The position numbers and the translations under genes are program-made. The notes beneath the pieces are model-generated. The model had not been told where the DNA came from, ran no database searches, and saw only the letters and a list, made by a program, of their open reading frames with translations. From Armatimonadota bacterium (GTDB lineage Bacteria; Armatimonadota; Zipacnadia; Zipacnadales; VGFC01), in assembly GCA_016869015.1 (NCBI GenBank), contig VGFB01000251.1:1-6163 (forward strand): a DNA stretch of 6,163 nucleotides. Direction: 5' to 3'. Shown here in pieces: positions 1 to 5,809 of this stretch. Positions within the stretch are counted from its first letter, which is position 1. Each line of letters starts with the position of its first letter.

Positions 1-504
1 TGGGTCCGGCAGCTCCTGGGCTTCCTGACGATGCTCGCGGCGGGCGCCGGACTGACGGGCTACATGGTGCTGGTGTCGGCCGCGGCGCGCGCGGAGGAGT
101 GGCTGGCGCTGTCGGGCGTGCCGCGGGAGCAGCTGGCGCTGCCGAACCGAATACTGCCGATCCTCCTGGCGGTGCCCTTCTCGTGGCTGGCGTTCTTCCT
201 GATGTACAAGCTCATCCCGGCCCGGCACGTCACCACCAAGGCGGCAGCCGGGGGGGCGTTGGCGGCGACCATCGGCCTGCGCGTCGCCCAGCCCGTCTTC
301 GCGACGTTCATCGGCCGCTCGGCGCACCCGCACTCGATGTACGGCGCGCTGACGGGGGTGGTCGTCTTCGCGCTGTGGATGTACGTGGTGGGGCAACTGC
401 TGCTCTTCGGGGCCCACGTTGCGGCACAGATCGAGGGCGCGGCCGTGGTGCCCCTGGAGGGCGGGCGGCAACCGTCTGCCCTCGGGAACGGTGGCGCGAA
501 GTGA
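1..504 (+). CDS. YihY/BrkB-family inner membrane protein, C-terminal part
   Basis: The reading frame is open from the first base, so the N-terminus lies outside the window; 167 residues are visible. Several hydrophobic segments can be read: one near residues 5-27, one near 53-73 ending in the motif MYKLIP, and a last one near 115-136 (YGALTGVVVFALWMYVVGQL, then LLFGAHVAAQIEG). The order of MYKLIP, a basic stretch, a helix beginning at YGAL and a closing LLFGA..AAQ matches the end of the YihY/UPF0761 (formerly BrkB or 'ribonuclease BN') family. These are multi-pass membrane proteins of about 280-330 residues whose function is poorly defined. The RNase BN name given to some members is a historical misassignment. 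The tail after residue 140 is low in hydrophobicity and probably cytoplasmic. No terminator is visible after the stop; the next gene's promoter begins 14 bases later. Family assignment is by recognised motifs, and function is unknown. Confidence 0.8.
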   Translation, partial: WVRQLLGFLTMLAAGAGLTGYMVLVSAAARAEEWLALSGVPREQLALPNRILPILLAVPFSWLAFFLMYKLIPARHVTTKAAAGGALAATIGLRVAQPVFATFIGRSAHPHSMYGALTGVVVFALWMYVVGQLLLFGAHVAAQIEGAAVVPLEGGRQPSALGNGGAK

Positions 505-517
505 ACGTGGCGAGGCC

Positions 518-545
518 TTGACGTTCCCCCGTTGGGTGGTATACT
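518..545 (+). promoter_or_regulatory. sigma70-type promoter of kimA copy 1
   Basis: A -35 box TTGACG (518-523) is separated by 16 nt from a -10 box TATACT (540-545). The -10 box is preceded by TG at 537-538, giving an extended -10 (TGG-TATACT). Transcription would start near 551-553. This is one of the few AT-containing stretches in a very GC-rich intergenic gap, which makes a chance match less likely. The same hexamers with the same spacer length recur before the second kimA copy. Confidence 0.75.
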
Positions 546-551
546 CACGGC

Positions 552-697
552 GTTCGGCGGGCTCCGCCGGACAGGCGAGAGCTCCGCAGGTACCATCCCT
601 CCCTCCGCCAGCCCGCTCTTCCGCTTGACCTACAGACCGCGCCGACGCTGTTTGCGCCCGTGCGCTGCTTTGGGCCAGGTACTCCCGAGGGACGATC
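552..697 (+). promoter_or_regulatory. 5' leader of kimA copy 1, with 5'-terminal hairpin and RBS
   Basis: This is the predicted untranslated leader of about 145 nt. It opens with a hairpin, TTCGGCGG (553-560) pairing with CCGCCGGA (564-571) across a 3-nt loop (8 pairs, one G-T). The stem would sit at the very 5' end of the transcript, where it could protect the RNA. A Shine-Dalgarno-like GAGGG (687-691) lies 6 nt before the GTG start at 698. Known kimA (ydaO) genes are often controlled by a c-di-AMP riboswitch. I looked for that element's conserved blocks here and did not recognise them. The leader is long enough for regulation, but no specific mechanism can be named. Confidence 0.45.
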
Positions 698-2566
698 GTG
701 CCCCGTCCGATCCGCCGTCTGCTGCTGGGTCACCCGCTGCCGACTGCCGCCGAGGTTCACGAGCGGCTCACCAAGACCAGGGCGCTGGCCGTCTTCGCTT
801 CGGACGCCCTCTCGTCCGTGGCGTACGGGCCGGAGGAGATCCTCCTGGCCCTGATGATCGTGGGCACGGGGGCGCTGCATCTGTCCGTGCCGCTAGGGAT
901 CGCCATCGGCGTGCTGCTGGTGATCGTGACCACGTCCTACTACCAGACGATCCACGCCTACCCCTCGGGCGGCGGGGCGTACATCGTCGCCCACGAGAAC
1001 CTCGGCCGATGGCCGGGGTTGATCGCAGGGTCGGCGCTGCTGATCGACTACGTGCTGACGGTCGCGGTGAGCATCGCCGCGGGCGCCGCGGCGGTTGCCT
1101 CGGCGTTACCGGAACTGGTGCCGTACAAGGTCGCGCTGTGCGTCGCAGCAGTCCTGCTGGTCACCTGGGCGAACCTGCGCGGGGTGCGCGAATCCGGCGC
1201 TGTCTTCGCCCTGCCCACGTACGGGTTCATCGTCCTGTTCCTGGCGCTGATCGGCGTCGGGATGCTCCGGCTGTTGACCGGTTCCCTCCCCCCGGCACCG
1301 GCGCCGGAGGACCCGGCGCATATCCTCCATCCGGCGAGCGGGCTGACGCTCTTCATCATCTTGCGGGCTTTTGCGTCCGGCTGCGCCACCTTGACGGGCG
1401 TCGAGGCGATCAGCAACGGGATTCCGGCTTTCCACCAGCCGGAGTCGCGGAACGCCGGCAAGACCCTTATCGCCATGTCGGTGCTCCTGGGCGCGATGTT
1501 GCTGGGCACCACGGTGCTCTCGCAGATGATGCACGTCGTCCCGTCGGAGCACGAGACGGTCATCTCCCAGATCGCACGGGTCCTCTTCGGCGGCGGTCCC
1601 CTGTACTACGCCCTACAGGCGGCGACGGCGCTGATCCTGGTGCTGGCGGCGAACACGTCCTTCGCCGGCTTCCCCCGGCTGTCTGCGATCCTCGCCCGCG
1701 ACGGCTTCCTCCCTCGGCAGATGTCGAACCGGGGCGACCGCCTCGTCTTCGCGAACGGCATCTTCGTCTTGGCGGCCTTCGCGATCGGGTTGGTCATCCT
1801 CTTCGGGGGCCAGACGCATCGCCTGGTCCCCCTGTACGCGGTGGGCGTGTTCCTCTCCTTCACACTGTCACAGGCCGGGATGGTCCGACACTGGGCGCTC
1901 GAGCGCGGGCCGCGGTGGAGCCTCAAGGCCGCGGTGAACGGCCTTGGGGCCGGGGTGACGGGTGTCGTGCTGCTGATCGTGGTCGGCACCAAGTTCGTCC
2001 ACGGCGCTTGGGTCGTGTGCCTGCTGATCCCGGCGACGGTCGCGGTGCTGCACACGATCAGCCGGCACTACGACGACGTTGCCCAACAGCTCTCCCTGGG
2101 GGATGTGCCTCCTGAGGAGCGAGCCGCCGCCGCGTGGCAGGGGCCGCCGAAGGTCGTCGTTCCTGTGTCGGGCATCCACCGCGGTACGCTGGCGGCCCTG
2201 CGGTTTGCCCGGTCGCTATCCGGTGACGTGCAGGCGGTCACGGTCGCGGTGAGCCCGGAGGCGACCGCCGCTCTGCAATCCAAGTGGGCCCAGTGGGGGG
2301 CCGGTGTGCCACTGGTGGTGATCGAGTCGCCATACCGCTCCATCCTGGAGCCCCTCGTCGACTTCCTGCACGAGACCGATGCCCGCGCGCCCGAGCGCGG
2401 CTTGGCGGTCGTCGTCCTCCCTGAGTTCGTCACTGCGAGCTGGTGGCAGCACCTGCTGCACAACCAGACCGCTCTGCTCCTCAAGACGCTGCTGGTCTAC
2501 CGTCGCCGGCAGTCGGGCGAGGCCAGCCGCGTCGTGATTAACGTGCCGTTCCATCTGGAGCGGTGA
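698..2566 (+). CDS. kimA: KimA-type high-affinity potassium importer, copy 1 (intact)
   Basis: This 622-residue protein belongs to the APC superfamily and resembles Bacillus subtilis KimA (YdaO, about 607 residues), a proton-coupled K+ importer of the cytoplasmic membrane. Twelve hydrophobic segments cover roughly residues 29-450. A soluble C-terminal domain follows from about 484 (VVVPVSGIHRGTL onward), matching the USP-like cytosolic domain of KimA. Residues recalled as K+ ligands in KimA occur at the same numbers: Asp36 and Tyr43 (SDALSSVAY), and Asp117, Tyr118, Thr121 and Ser125 (IDYVLTVAVS). Tyr380 in LVPLYAVGVF probably corresponds to KimA Tyr377. Other family marks are YPSGGGAY (88-95), NLRGVRESG (159-167) and SGC.TLTGVEAISNG (227-241). 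The GTG start is chosen for its spaced GAGGG and the numbering match. Automatic pipelines may call it 'APC family permease' or 'amino acid permease'; the KimA-specific motifs favour potassium. Confidence 0.87.
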   Translation: MPRPIRRLLLGHPLPTAAEVHERLTKTRALAVFASDALSSVAYGPEEILLALMIVGTGALHLSVPLGIAIGVLLVIVTTSYYQTIHAYPSGGGAYIVAHENLGRWPGLIAGSALLIDYVLTVAVSIAAGAAAVASALPELVPYKVALCVAAVLLVTWANLRGVRESGAVFALPTYGFIVLFLALIGVGMLRLLTGSLPPAPAPEDPAHILHPASGLTLFIILRAFASGCATLTGVEAISNGIPAFHQPESRNAGKTLIAMSVLLGAMLLGTTVLSQMMHVVPSEHETVISQIARVLFGGGPLYYALQAATALILVLAANTSFAGFPRLSAILARDGFLPRQMSNRGDRLVFANGIFVLAAFAIGLVILFGGQTHRLVPLYAVGVFLSFTLSQAGMVRHWALERGPRWSLKAAVNGLGAGVTGVVLLIVVGTKFVHGAWVVCLLIPATVAVLHTISRHYDDVAQQLSLGDVPPEERAAAAWQGPPKVVVPVSGIHRGTLAALRFARSLSGDVQAVTVAVSPEATAALQSKWAQWGAGVPLVVIESPYRSILEPLVDFLHETDARAPERGLAVVVLPEFVTASWWQHLLHNQTALLLKTLLVYRRRQSGEASRVVINVPFHLER

Positions 2567-2612
2567 CGTCCGGGCTCTGGCAACTCCGTTGCAGGCCGCC
2601 GCACGCGCACCC

Positions 2613-2640
2613 TTGACGCGCGGCGCGTTCCGGGTATACT
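2613..2640 (+). promoter_or_regulatory. sigma70-type promoter of kimA copy 2
   Basis: The -35 TTGACG (2613-2618) and -10 TATACT (2635-2640) are separated by 16 nt, identical in hexamers and spacing to the promoter of copy 1. The shared outer context is CCTTGACG and GTATACTC. There is no TG extension here (GGG precedes the -10). The start of transcription is expected near 2647. It lies in the 138-nt gap after copy 1, so copy 2 is not solely dependent on read-through. Confidence 0.7.
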
Positions 2641-2649
2641 CCTGCAAGC

Positions 2650-2674
2650 CCCCGGCGAGCGCGCAGCGCCGGGG
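2650..2674 (+). promoter_or_regulatory. GC-rich hairpin at the 5' end of the kimA copy 2 leader
   Basis: CCCCGGCG (2650-2657) is perfectly complementary to CGCCGGGG (2667-2674), with a 9-nt loop. It begins a few bases after the expected transcription start, as the hairpin of copy 1 does. No T-run follows, so it is not a standard intrinsic terminator for the upstream gene. A role as a 5' stabilising stem is an inference. Confidence 0.5.
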
Positions 2675-2704
2675 CGTTGGCGGAACCCAGTGCGGAACGA
2701 GGCC

Positions 2705-4497
2705 ATGCCAGGTACGAGCGCGCTCAGACGACTTCTCTTCGGACACCCTCTGCCCAGCAGTCGGTCCGAGCACGAGCGGCTGGGTTGGTTTCTGGGGATA
2801 CCGGTATTCGCCGCCGACGCCATCTCATCGGTGGCGTACGCGACGCAGGAGATCCTGCTGGCCCTCATCCTGGCCGGCAGCGCCGCGCTCCACCTCGGGC
2901 TGCCGATCTCGTTTGCCATCGCCGCGCTGGTTGTCATCGTGGCGACCTCGTACATGCAGGTCATCAAGGCCTACCCCCGGGGCGGGGGCGCCTACATGGT
3001 GGCTGGAGAGAACCTGGGGTGGAGCGCAGGGCTCGTCGCGGCGGCGTCTCTGCTGATCGATTACGTGCTCACCGTTGCCGTGAGCGTGACCGCCGCCATC
3101 GCGAACCTCACCTCCGCCATCCCGATCCTGCGTCCCCACCACATCTGGCTATCGCTGCTCGCCGTAGCGCTCCTCACCTGGATGAACCTGCGCGGCGTGC
3201 GGGAGTCGGCGAAGGCGGTCTTGGTTCCGGTCTTCACTTTCGTGGCCTGCTGTGGCGCCATGATCCTGATCGGGGTGTGGCGCGTGCAGAGCGGGGCCTA
3301 CACCGTCCCGCCGTCCCCGGTCGAACCGCCGGTGCTGGGCGCGCTGACGACCCTGCTGGTCCTGCGGGCCTTCGCGTCCGGATGCGCCGCCCTCACGGGG
3401 ATCGAGGCCGTTGCCGACGGTGTGACGGCCTTCCAGGAGCCTCGGGCCCGCAACGCGCGCATCACCCTGGGCATCCTCATCGGCATCCTGGCGGCGTTCC
3501 TGTTGGGCATCACGTACCTGGCGCACGCGTTCAGGATCGTGCCCCACGACCCCGCCGTAGATGGGGAGACCGTTCTCTCCGCGGTGGGGCGCACCGTCTA
3601 CGGCGGCGGGCCTGTCTACTATGTCCTGCAACTCTCGACCCTCACCATCCTCTTGCTGGCCGCCAACACGGCCTTCGCCGGATTCCCGCAGGTCGCGAGC
3701 CTGCTCGCCCGTGACGGCTACCTCCCTCGGCAGTTGGCGAATGTGGGCGACCGGCTGCAGTGCTGGTCATCGCCTTCGGCGGCTCGACGCACCACCTGAT
3801 CCCGCTGTACATGATCGGCGTGTTCCTGTGCTTCACCCTGTCTCAGGCGGGGATGCTCTGCAAGTGGCTGCGGGAGAAGCCGAAGGGGTGGGTGGTCGGC
3901 TGCGCGATCAACGGTCCCGGCGCGCTCTGCACCGCCGTGGTTCTGTGCGTGGTAACGGTGGCCAAGTTCACCCAGGGCGCCTGGATCACCGCGGTCGCCA
4001 TCCCGGTCGTGTTTCTGATCTATCGACGCATCCGCATCCACTACGACCGCGTGGCGAAGCAGCTGTCCCTCGAGGGCGCAGCGCCCCCGGTTCACGAGCA
4101 GACGCACCTGGTGATCGTGCCGGTCGCCGCGCTGCACCGGGGGACGCTGGAGGCCATCGAGTACGCCCGCAGCCTGGGCGTGCCGGCCCAGGCGGTTCAC
4201 GTGATTGCCAATGAGACCGAATGGGCCGCGTTGCAGGAGAAGTGGAAGGAGTACGAGCCCGACATCCCCCTGGTCGCGCTGCCCTCCCCCTACCGCTCGC
4301 TCGTCGAGCCCGTCGTGGAGTATGTGCGGGAACAGCGCGAGAAGTTCGGGCGGGTGAGCGTGGTCATCCCCGAGTTCGTGGTCGCCCGCTGGTGGGAGGA
4401 GGCGCTGCACAACCAATCGGCGATGGTCCTCGACCTCGCGCTGCGCCGGATCATGCACGTGAGCGTGGTGAACTTCCGGTATCAGCTGGAGACGTGA
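2705..4497 (+). pseudogene. kimA: KimA-type potassium importer, copy 2, frameshifted by a ~40-nt deletion
   Basis: This is a paralogue of the upstream gene; the two align from the N-terminal HPLP motif to the C-terminal soluble domain. The first frame reads to a stop at 3797-3799 (364 residues, the last 13 aberrant). The rest continues in another frame from about 3760 to 4497. K+-site residues are kept: Asp38 and Tyr45 (ADAISSVAY), and Asp119, Tyr120, Thr123 and Ser127 (IDYVLTVAVS). In copy 1, 19 codons lie between GDRL and FGG. Here only 17 nt lie between them (3758-3774), so 40 nt of predicted transmembrane helix 9 are missing. Restoring 40 nt would give an open 610-residue protein. The C-terminal half, including FGGSTHHLIPLY and VVIPEFVVARWW, shows no further damage. 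ATG 2705 fits the paralogue's start best, though its RBS is weak (GGAACGAGG close upstream). GTG 2690, in the same frame, is the alternative. A recent pseudogene or an assembly error are both possible. Confidence 0.8.
3758..3774 (+). other. Deletion/frameshift junction inside kimA copy 2
   Basis: Upstream of this stretch the protein reads ...LANVGDRL in one frame. Downstream it reads VLVIAFGGSTHHL in another. Both halves match copy 1, but copy 1 has 57 nt here where this gene has 17. The difference of 40 nt leaves a +1 remainder, exactly the frame change seen. The lost part would encode the start of a transmembrane helix (copy 1: VFANGIFVLAAFAIGL). Confidence 0.75.
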
Positions 4498-4505
4498 GGG
4501 AGATC

Positions 4506-4573
4506 ACCGTCGGTTCTGAGCCCCGCCGCGCGGTAAGGGAGCCAGCGACGGAACCGCGGTCGATTCGTTACCG
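4506..4573 (+). promoter_or_regulatory. Structured leader of the CDF gene: long-range stem with possible pseudoknot
   Basis: ACCG (4506-4509) and CGGTTCTG (4511-4518) pair with CGGAACCG (4549-4556) and CGGT (4557-4560). This gives 12 pairs, including one G-T and a single bulged T at 4510. Within the 30-nt loop, CGGTAA (4531-4536) is perfectly complementary to TTACCG (4568-4573) just beyond the stem, so an H-type pseudoknot is possible. The element lies in the 135-nt gap before a metal-efflux gene, where a metal-sensing leader would make sense. It matches no riboswitch class that I can name with confidence. No promoter was recognised in this gap. The pairing is visible; the function is inferred. 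Confidence 0.4.
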
Positions 4574-4614
4574 TTGCTCTTCCCGGAAGCCGTAGCGCAC
4601 CCGCACCGGCCCCG

Positions 4615-4627
4615 CCTGTCGGCAGGA
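4615..4627 (+). promoter_or_regulatory. CDF ribosome-binding site within a small hairpin
   Basis: AGGA (4624-4627) lies 5 nt before the ATG at 4633 and supports that start. CCTG (4615-4618) can pair with CAGG (4623-4626), which contains most of this site, around a 4-nt loop. A 4-bp stem is weak alone, so blocking of translation is only a possibility that would need help from the upstream structure. Confidence 0.4.
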
Positions 4628-4632
4628 CGCTC

Positions 4633-5616
4633 ATGCCCCACGACCCTCACAACCACGACCACCAACACGCAGCACTCGCCTGCAGCGCCGACGGGGATGA
4701 GCGGACGGGCGCTCGGCTGGCCTTCGCCGCGGGGCTGACCTTCCTCATCTTCGTGGCCGAAGTGGTCGGGGGCGTGCTCACCGGCAGCCTCGCGCTGCTC
4801 AGCGATGCGGCGCACGTGTTCAGCGACGTCTTCGCGCTGGGACTCAGCTATGGCGCCCACCGGCTGGCGCGCCGCCCGGCCTCGCTGAGGCGGACCTTCG
4901 GCTGGCATCGGGCCGAGGTGCTGGCGGCGGTCATCAACGGGCTGACCCTCGTCGTGATCGGGGTGCTGATCATCCGGGAGGCCTACGAGCGCTTCCGGAG
5001 TCCCTCGGACATCGAGGTCGGCCCGATGCTGGTGGTGGCGCTGTGCGGCCTCGTCGCCAACGGGATCGTGCTCGTCCGCCTGGGCGGTCACGGCCACGCC
5101 GACCTGAACGTGCGAGGGGCGTACCTGCACGTCCTGGGGGACCTGCTGGCCTCGGTCGGGGTGGTGGTCGCCGGCGTCACCATGCGCCTCACCGGCTTCT
5201 ACCTCATCGACCCGATCCTCAGCGTGCTGATCGCGCTGGCGATCATCTACAGCAGCGTGCGACTGCTGCGGGAGGGGTTTCACATCCTGCTGGAGGGGGT
5301 GCCCTTCGGCATGGACCTGGACGAGGTGATCGCCGCGCTCCGCGCGCTGCCCAACGTCACGGACGTCCACCTCGTACACGTCTGGAGCCTCTGCTCCAAC
5401 GTCCACGCCATGAGCGCGCACCTGATGACCTGTCCCCTGGATGATGAGACCCGCGAGGCGCTGCTCACAGAGGCGGACCGCATGGTCGGCGAGCGCTTTC
5501 GGATTGCCGAGACGACCTTCCAGGTCGAGACCACCGCCTGCGAGGTGAACCACGTCCTGCACGTCTCCTCTCACGCCCGCGCCAACTCCCGCTTTGCCGG
5601 ACCACACGGGGAATGA
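4633..5616 (+). CDS. CDF-family zinc/divalent cation efflux protein (CzcD/ZitB-like)
   Basis: This 327-residue protein is of typical length for the cation diffusion facilitator family. These are dimeric membrane antiporters that export Zn2+ (and sometimes Co2+ or Cd2+) in exchange for protons. Six hydrophobic segments run from about residue 30 to 212. The transport-site motifs are His61-Val-Phe-Ser-Asp65 in the second helix and His166-Val-Leu-Gly-Asp170 in the fifth. This HxxxD/HxxxD pattern is characteristic of zinc-type members. Other family marks are GSLALLSDAAH (51-61), FGWHRAEVLAA (89-99) and YLIDPILS (190-197). The N-terminus holds five histidines in twelve residues (3, 6, 8, 10, 12), a likely metal-binding tail. 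The C-terminal cytoplasmic domain has VHLVHVWSL (245-253) and the closing TTFQVE. ATG 4633 is supported by AGGA 5 nt upstream. It follows the broken kimA copy by 135 nt on the same strand. The exact metal cannot be settled from sequence alone. Confidence 0.9.
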   Translation: MPHDPHNHDHQHAALACSADGDERTGARLAFAAGLTFLIFVAEVVGGVLTGSLALLSDAAHVFSDVFALGLSYGAHRLARRPASLRRTFGWHRAEVLAAVINGLTLVVIGVLIIREAYERFRSPSDIEVGPMLVVALCGLVANGIVLVRLGGHGHADLNVRGAYLHVLGDLLASVGVVVAGVTMRLTGFYLIDPILSVLIALAIIYSSVRLLREGFHILLEGVPFGMDLDEVIAALRALPNVTDVHLVHVWSLCSNVHAMSAHLMTCPLDDETREALLTEADRMVGERFRIAETTFQVETTACEVNHVLHVSSHARANSRFAGPHGE

Positions 5617-5658
5617 GGAATGGGTATTGAGTATTGAGCATGGAGCATGGAGGAGGTA
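5610..5658 (+). repeat. Degenerate tandem heptamer array (purine-rich)
   Basis: Consecutive 7-base units can be read without gaps: GGAATGA (5610), GGAATGG (5617), GTATTGA (5624), GTATTGA (5631), GCATGGA (5638), GCATGGA (5645) and a weaker GGAGGTA (5652). Two units are present as exact doublets. The first unit contains the stop codon of the CDF gene (TGA 5614-5616), so the array abuts the gene end. Its base composition is clearly more AT-rich than its surroundings. The form resembles the short tandemly repeated heptanucleotides known from some bacterial genomes, notably cyanobacteria, but the unit sequence is not one I can assign. Confidence 0.7.
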
Positions 5659-5750
5659 GCAGCGGGCCTCGGCGCTGTCGAGGGCCTGAGAACATGCCCT
5701 TGCGGCCAGGCGTTTTGTGAGGAGGAAGCCGAAGCGCCATCGGGCCTCGC
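5659..5750. other. Intergenic core between the two heptamer arrays
   Basis: This 92-nt stretch shows no convincing gene or promoter. The 9-mer CGGGCCTCG occurs twice, at 5663-5671 and 5741-5749, near its two ends. Two hairpins can be drawn: GGCCTCG (5665-5671) with CGAGGGCC (5679-5686, one bulged G), and GGCGTTT (5709-5715) with AAGCGCC (5732-5738, one G-T pair). In such GC-rich DNA these may be chance. Together with the flanking arrays it may be one dispersed intergenic element. Confidence 0.3.
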
Positions 5751-5792
5751 CGTCCGCTTTGCACTCCGCACTTCGCCTTCCGCACTGCCGTC
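5751..5792 (-). repeat. Second degenerate heptamer array, purine-rich on the minus strand
   Basis: On the + strand the units are CGTCCGC (5751), TTTGCAC (5758), TCCGCAC (5765), TTCGCCT (5772), TCCGCAC (5779) and TGCCGTC (5786). Read on the minus strand these give GTGCGGA twice exactly, plus variants. The phase is again 7 nt, but the unit differs from the first array and lies in opposite orientation. The segment ends just before the ribosome-binding site of the next gene. Confidence 0.5.
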
Positions 5793-5809
5793 CAGGAGCG
5801 TGAGCCACG

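Noticed and set aside
552..697. c-di-AMP (ydaO-type) riboswitch in the kimA copy 1 leader
   Set aside because: It is expected from the family, but none of its conserved sequence blocks could be recognised, so only an unassigned leader is reported.
532..2115. 527-codon + strand open frame overlapping kimA copy 1
   Set aside because: Its translation is Arg/Gly/Pro-rich with no hydrophobic segments or domains. It is the alternative frame of the clearly coding kimA gene and has no sensible RBS.
2580..2592. Hairpin GCAAC-TCC-GTTGC after kimA copy 1 as a terminator
   Set aside because: The stem is only 5 bp and no T-run follows, so it does not qualify as an intrinsic terminator.
675..2715. 8-mer CCAGGTAC at 675-682 and 2708-2715, near both kimA starts (CAGGTAC also at 587-593)
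   Set aside because: The positions relative to the two start codons differ, and one copy lies within coding sequence. A shared operator is not supported.
3750..3799. Programmed ribosomal frameshift joining the two halves of kimA copy 2
   Set aside because: There is no slippery heptamer, and a frameshift would not restore the roughly 13 missing residues of helix 9.
3760..4497. The C-terminal half of kimA copy 2 as an independent gene
   Set aside because: There is no ribosome-binding site before GTG 3760 or the later ATG. It starts inside a transmembrane helix and aligns to the second half of the paralogue, so it is the downstream part of one broken gene.
4501..4560. Cobalamin riboswitch before the CDF gene
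   Set aside because: GAGCCCCGCC and CGCGGTAAG, followed by AGCCAG, faintly recall the B12 aptamer core. However, the B12 box GCCACTG and the upstream conserved blocks are absent, and the strongest stem here uses different pairing.
5610..5658. CRISPR array
   Set aside because: The units are 7 bp, contiguous and degenerate, with no spacers and no cas genes in the window.
4504..5808. Long 434-codon open frame on the minus strand, opposite the CDF gene
   Set aside because: It is low-complexity and rich in Arg, Ala, Gly, His and Asp with no recognisable domain. It lies antisense to a clear CDF gene, and GC-rich genes routinely leave such frames open.
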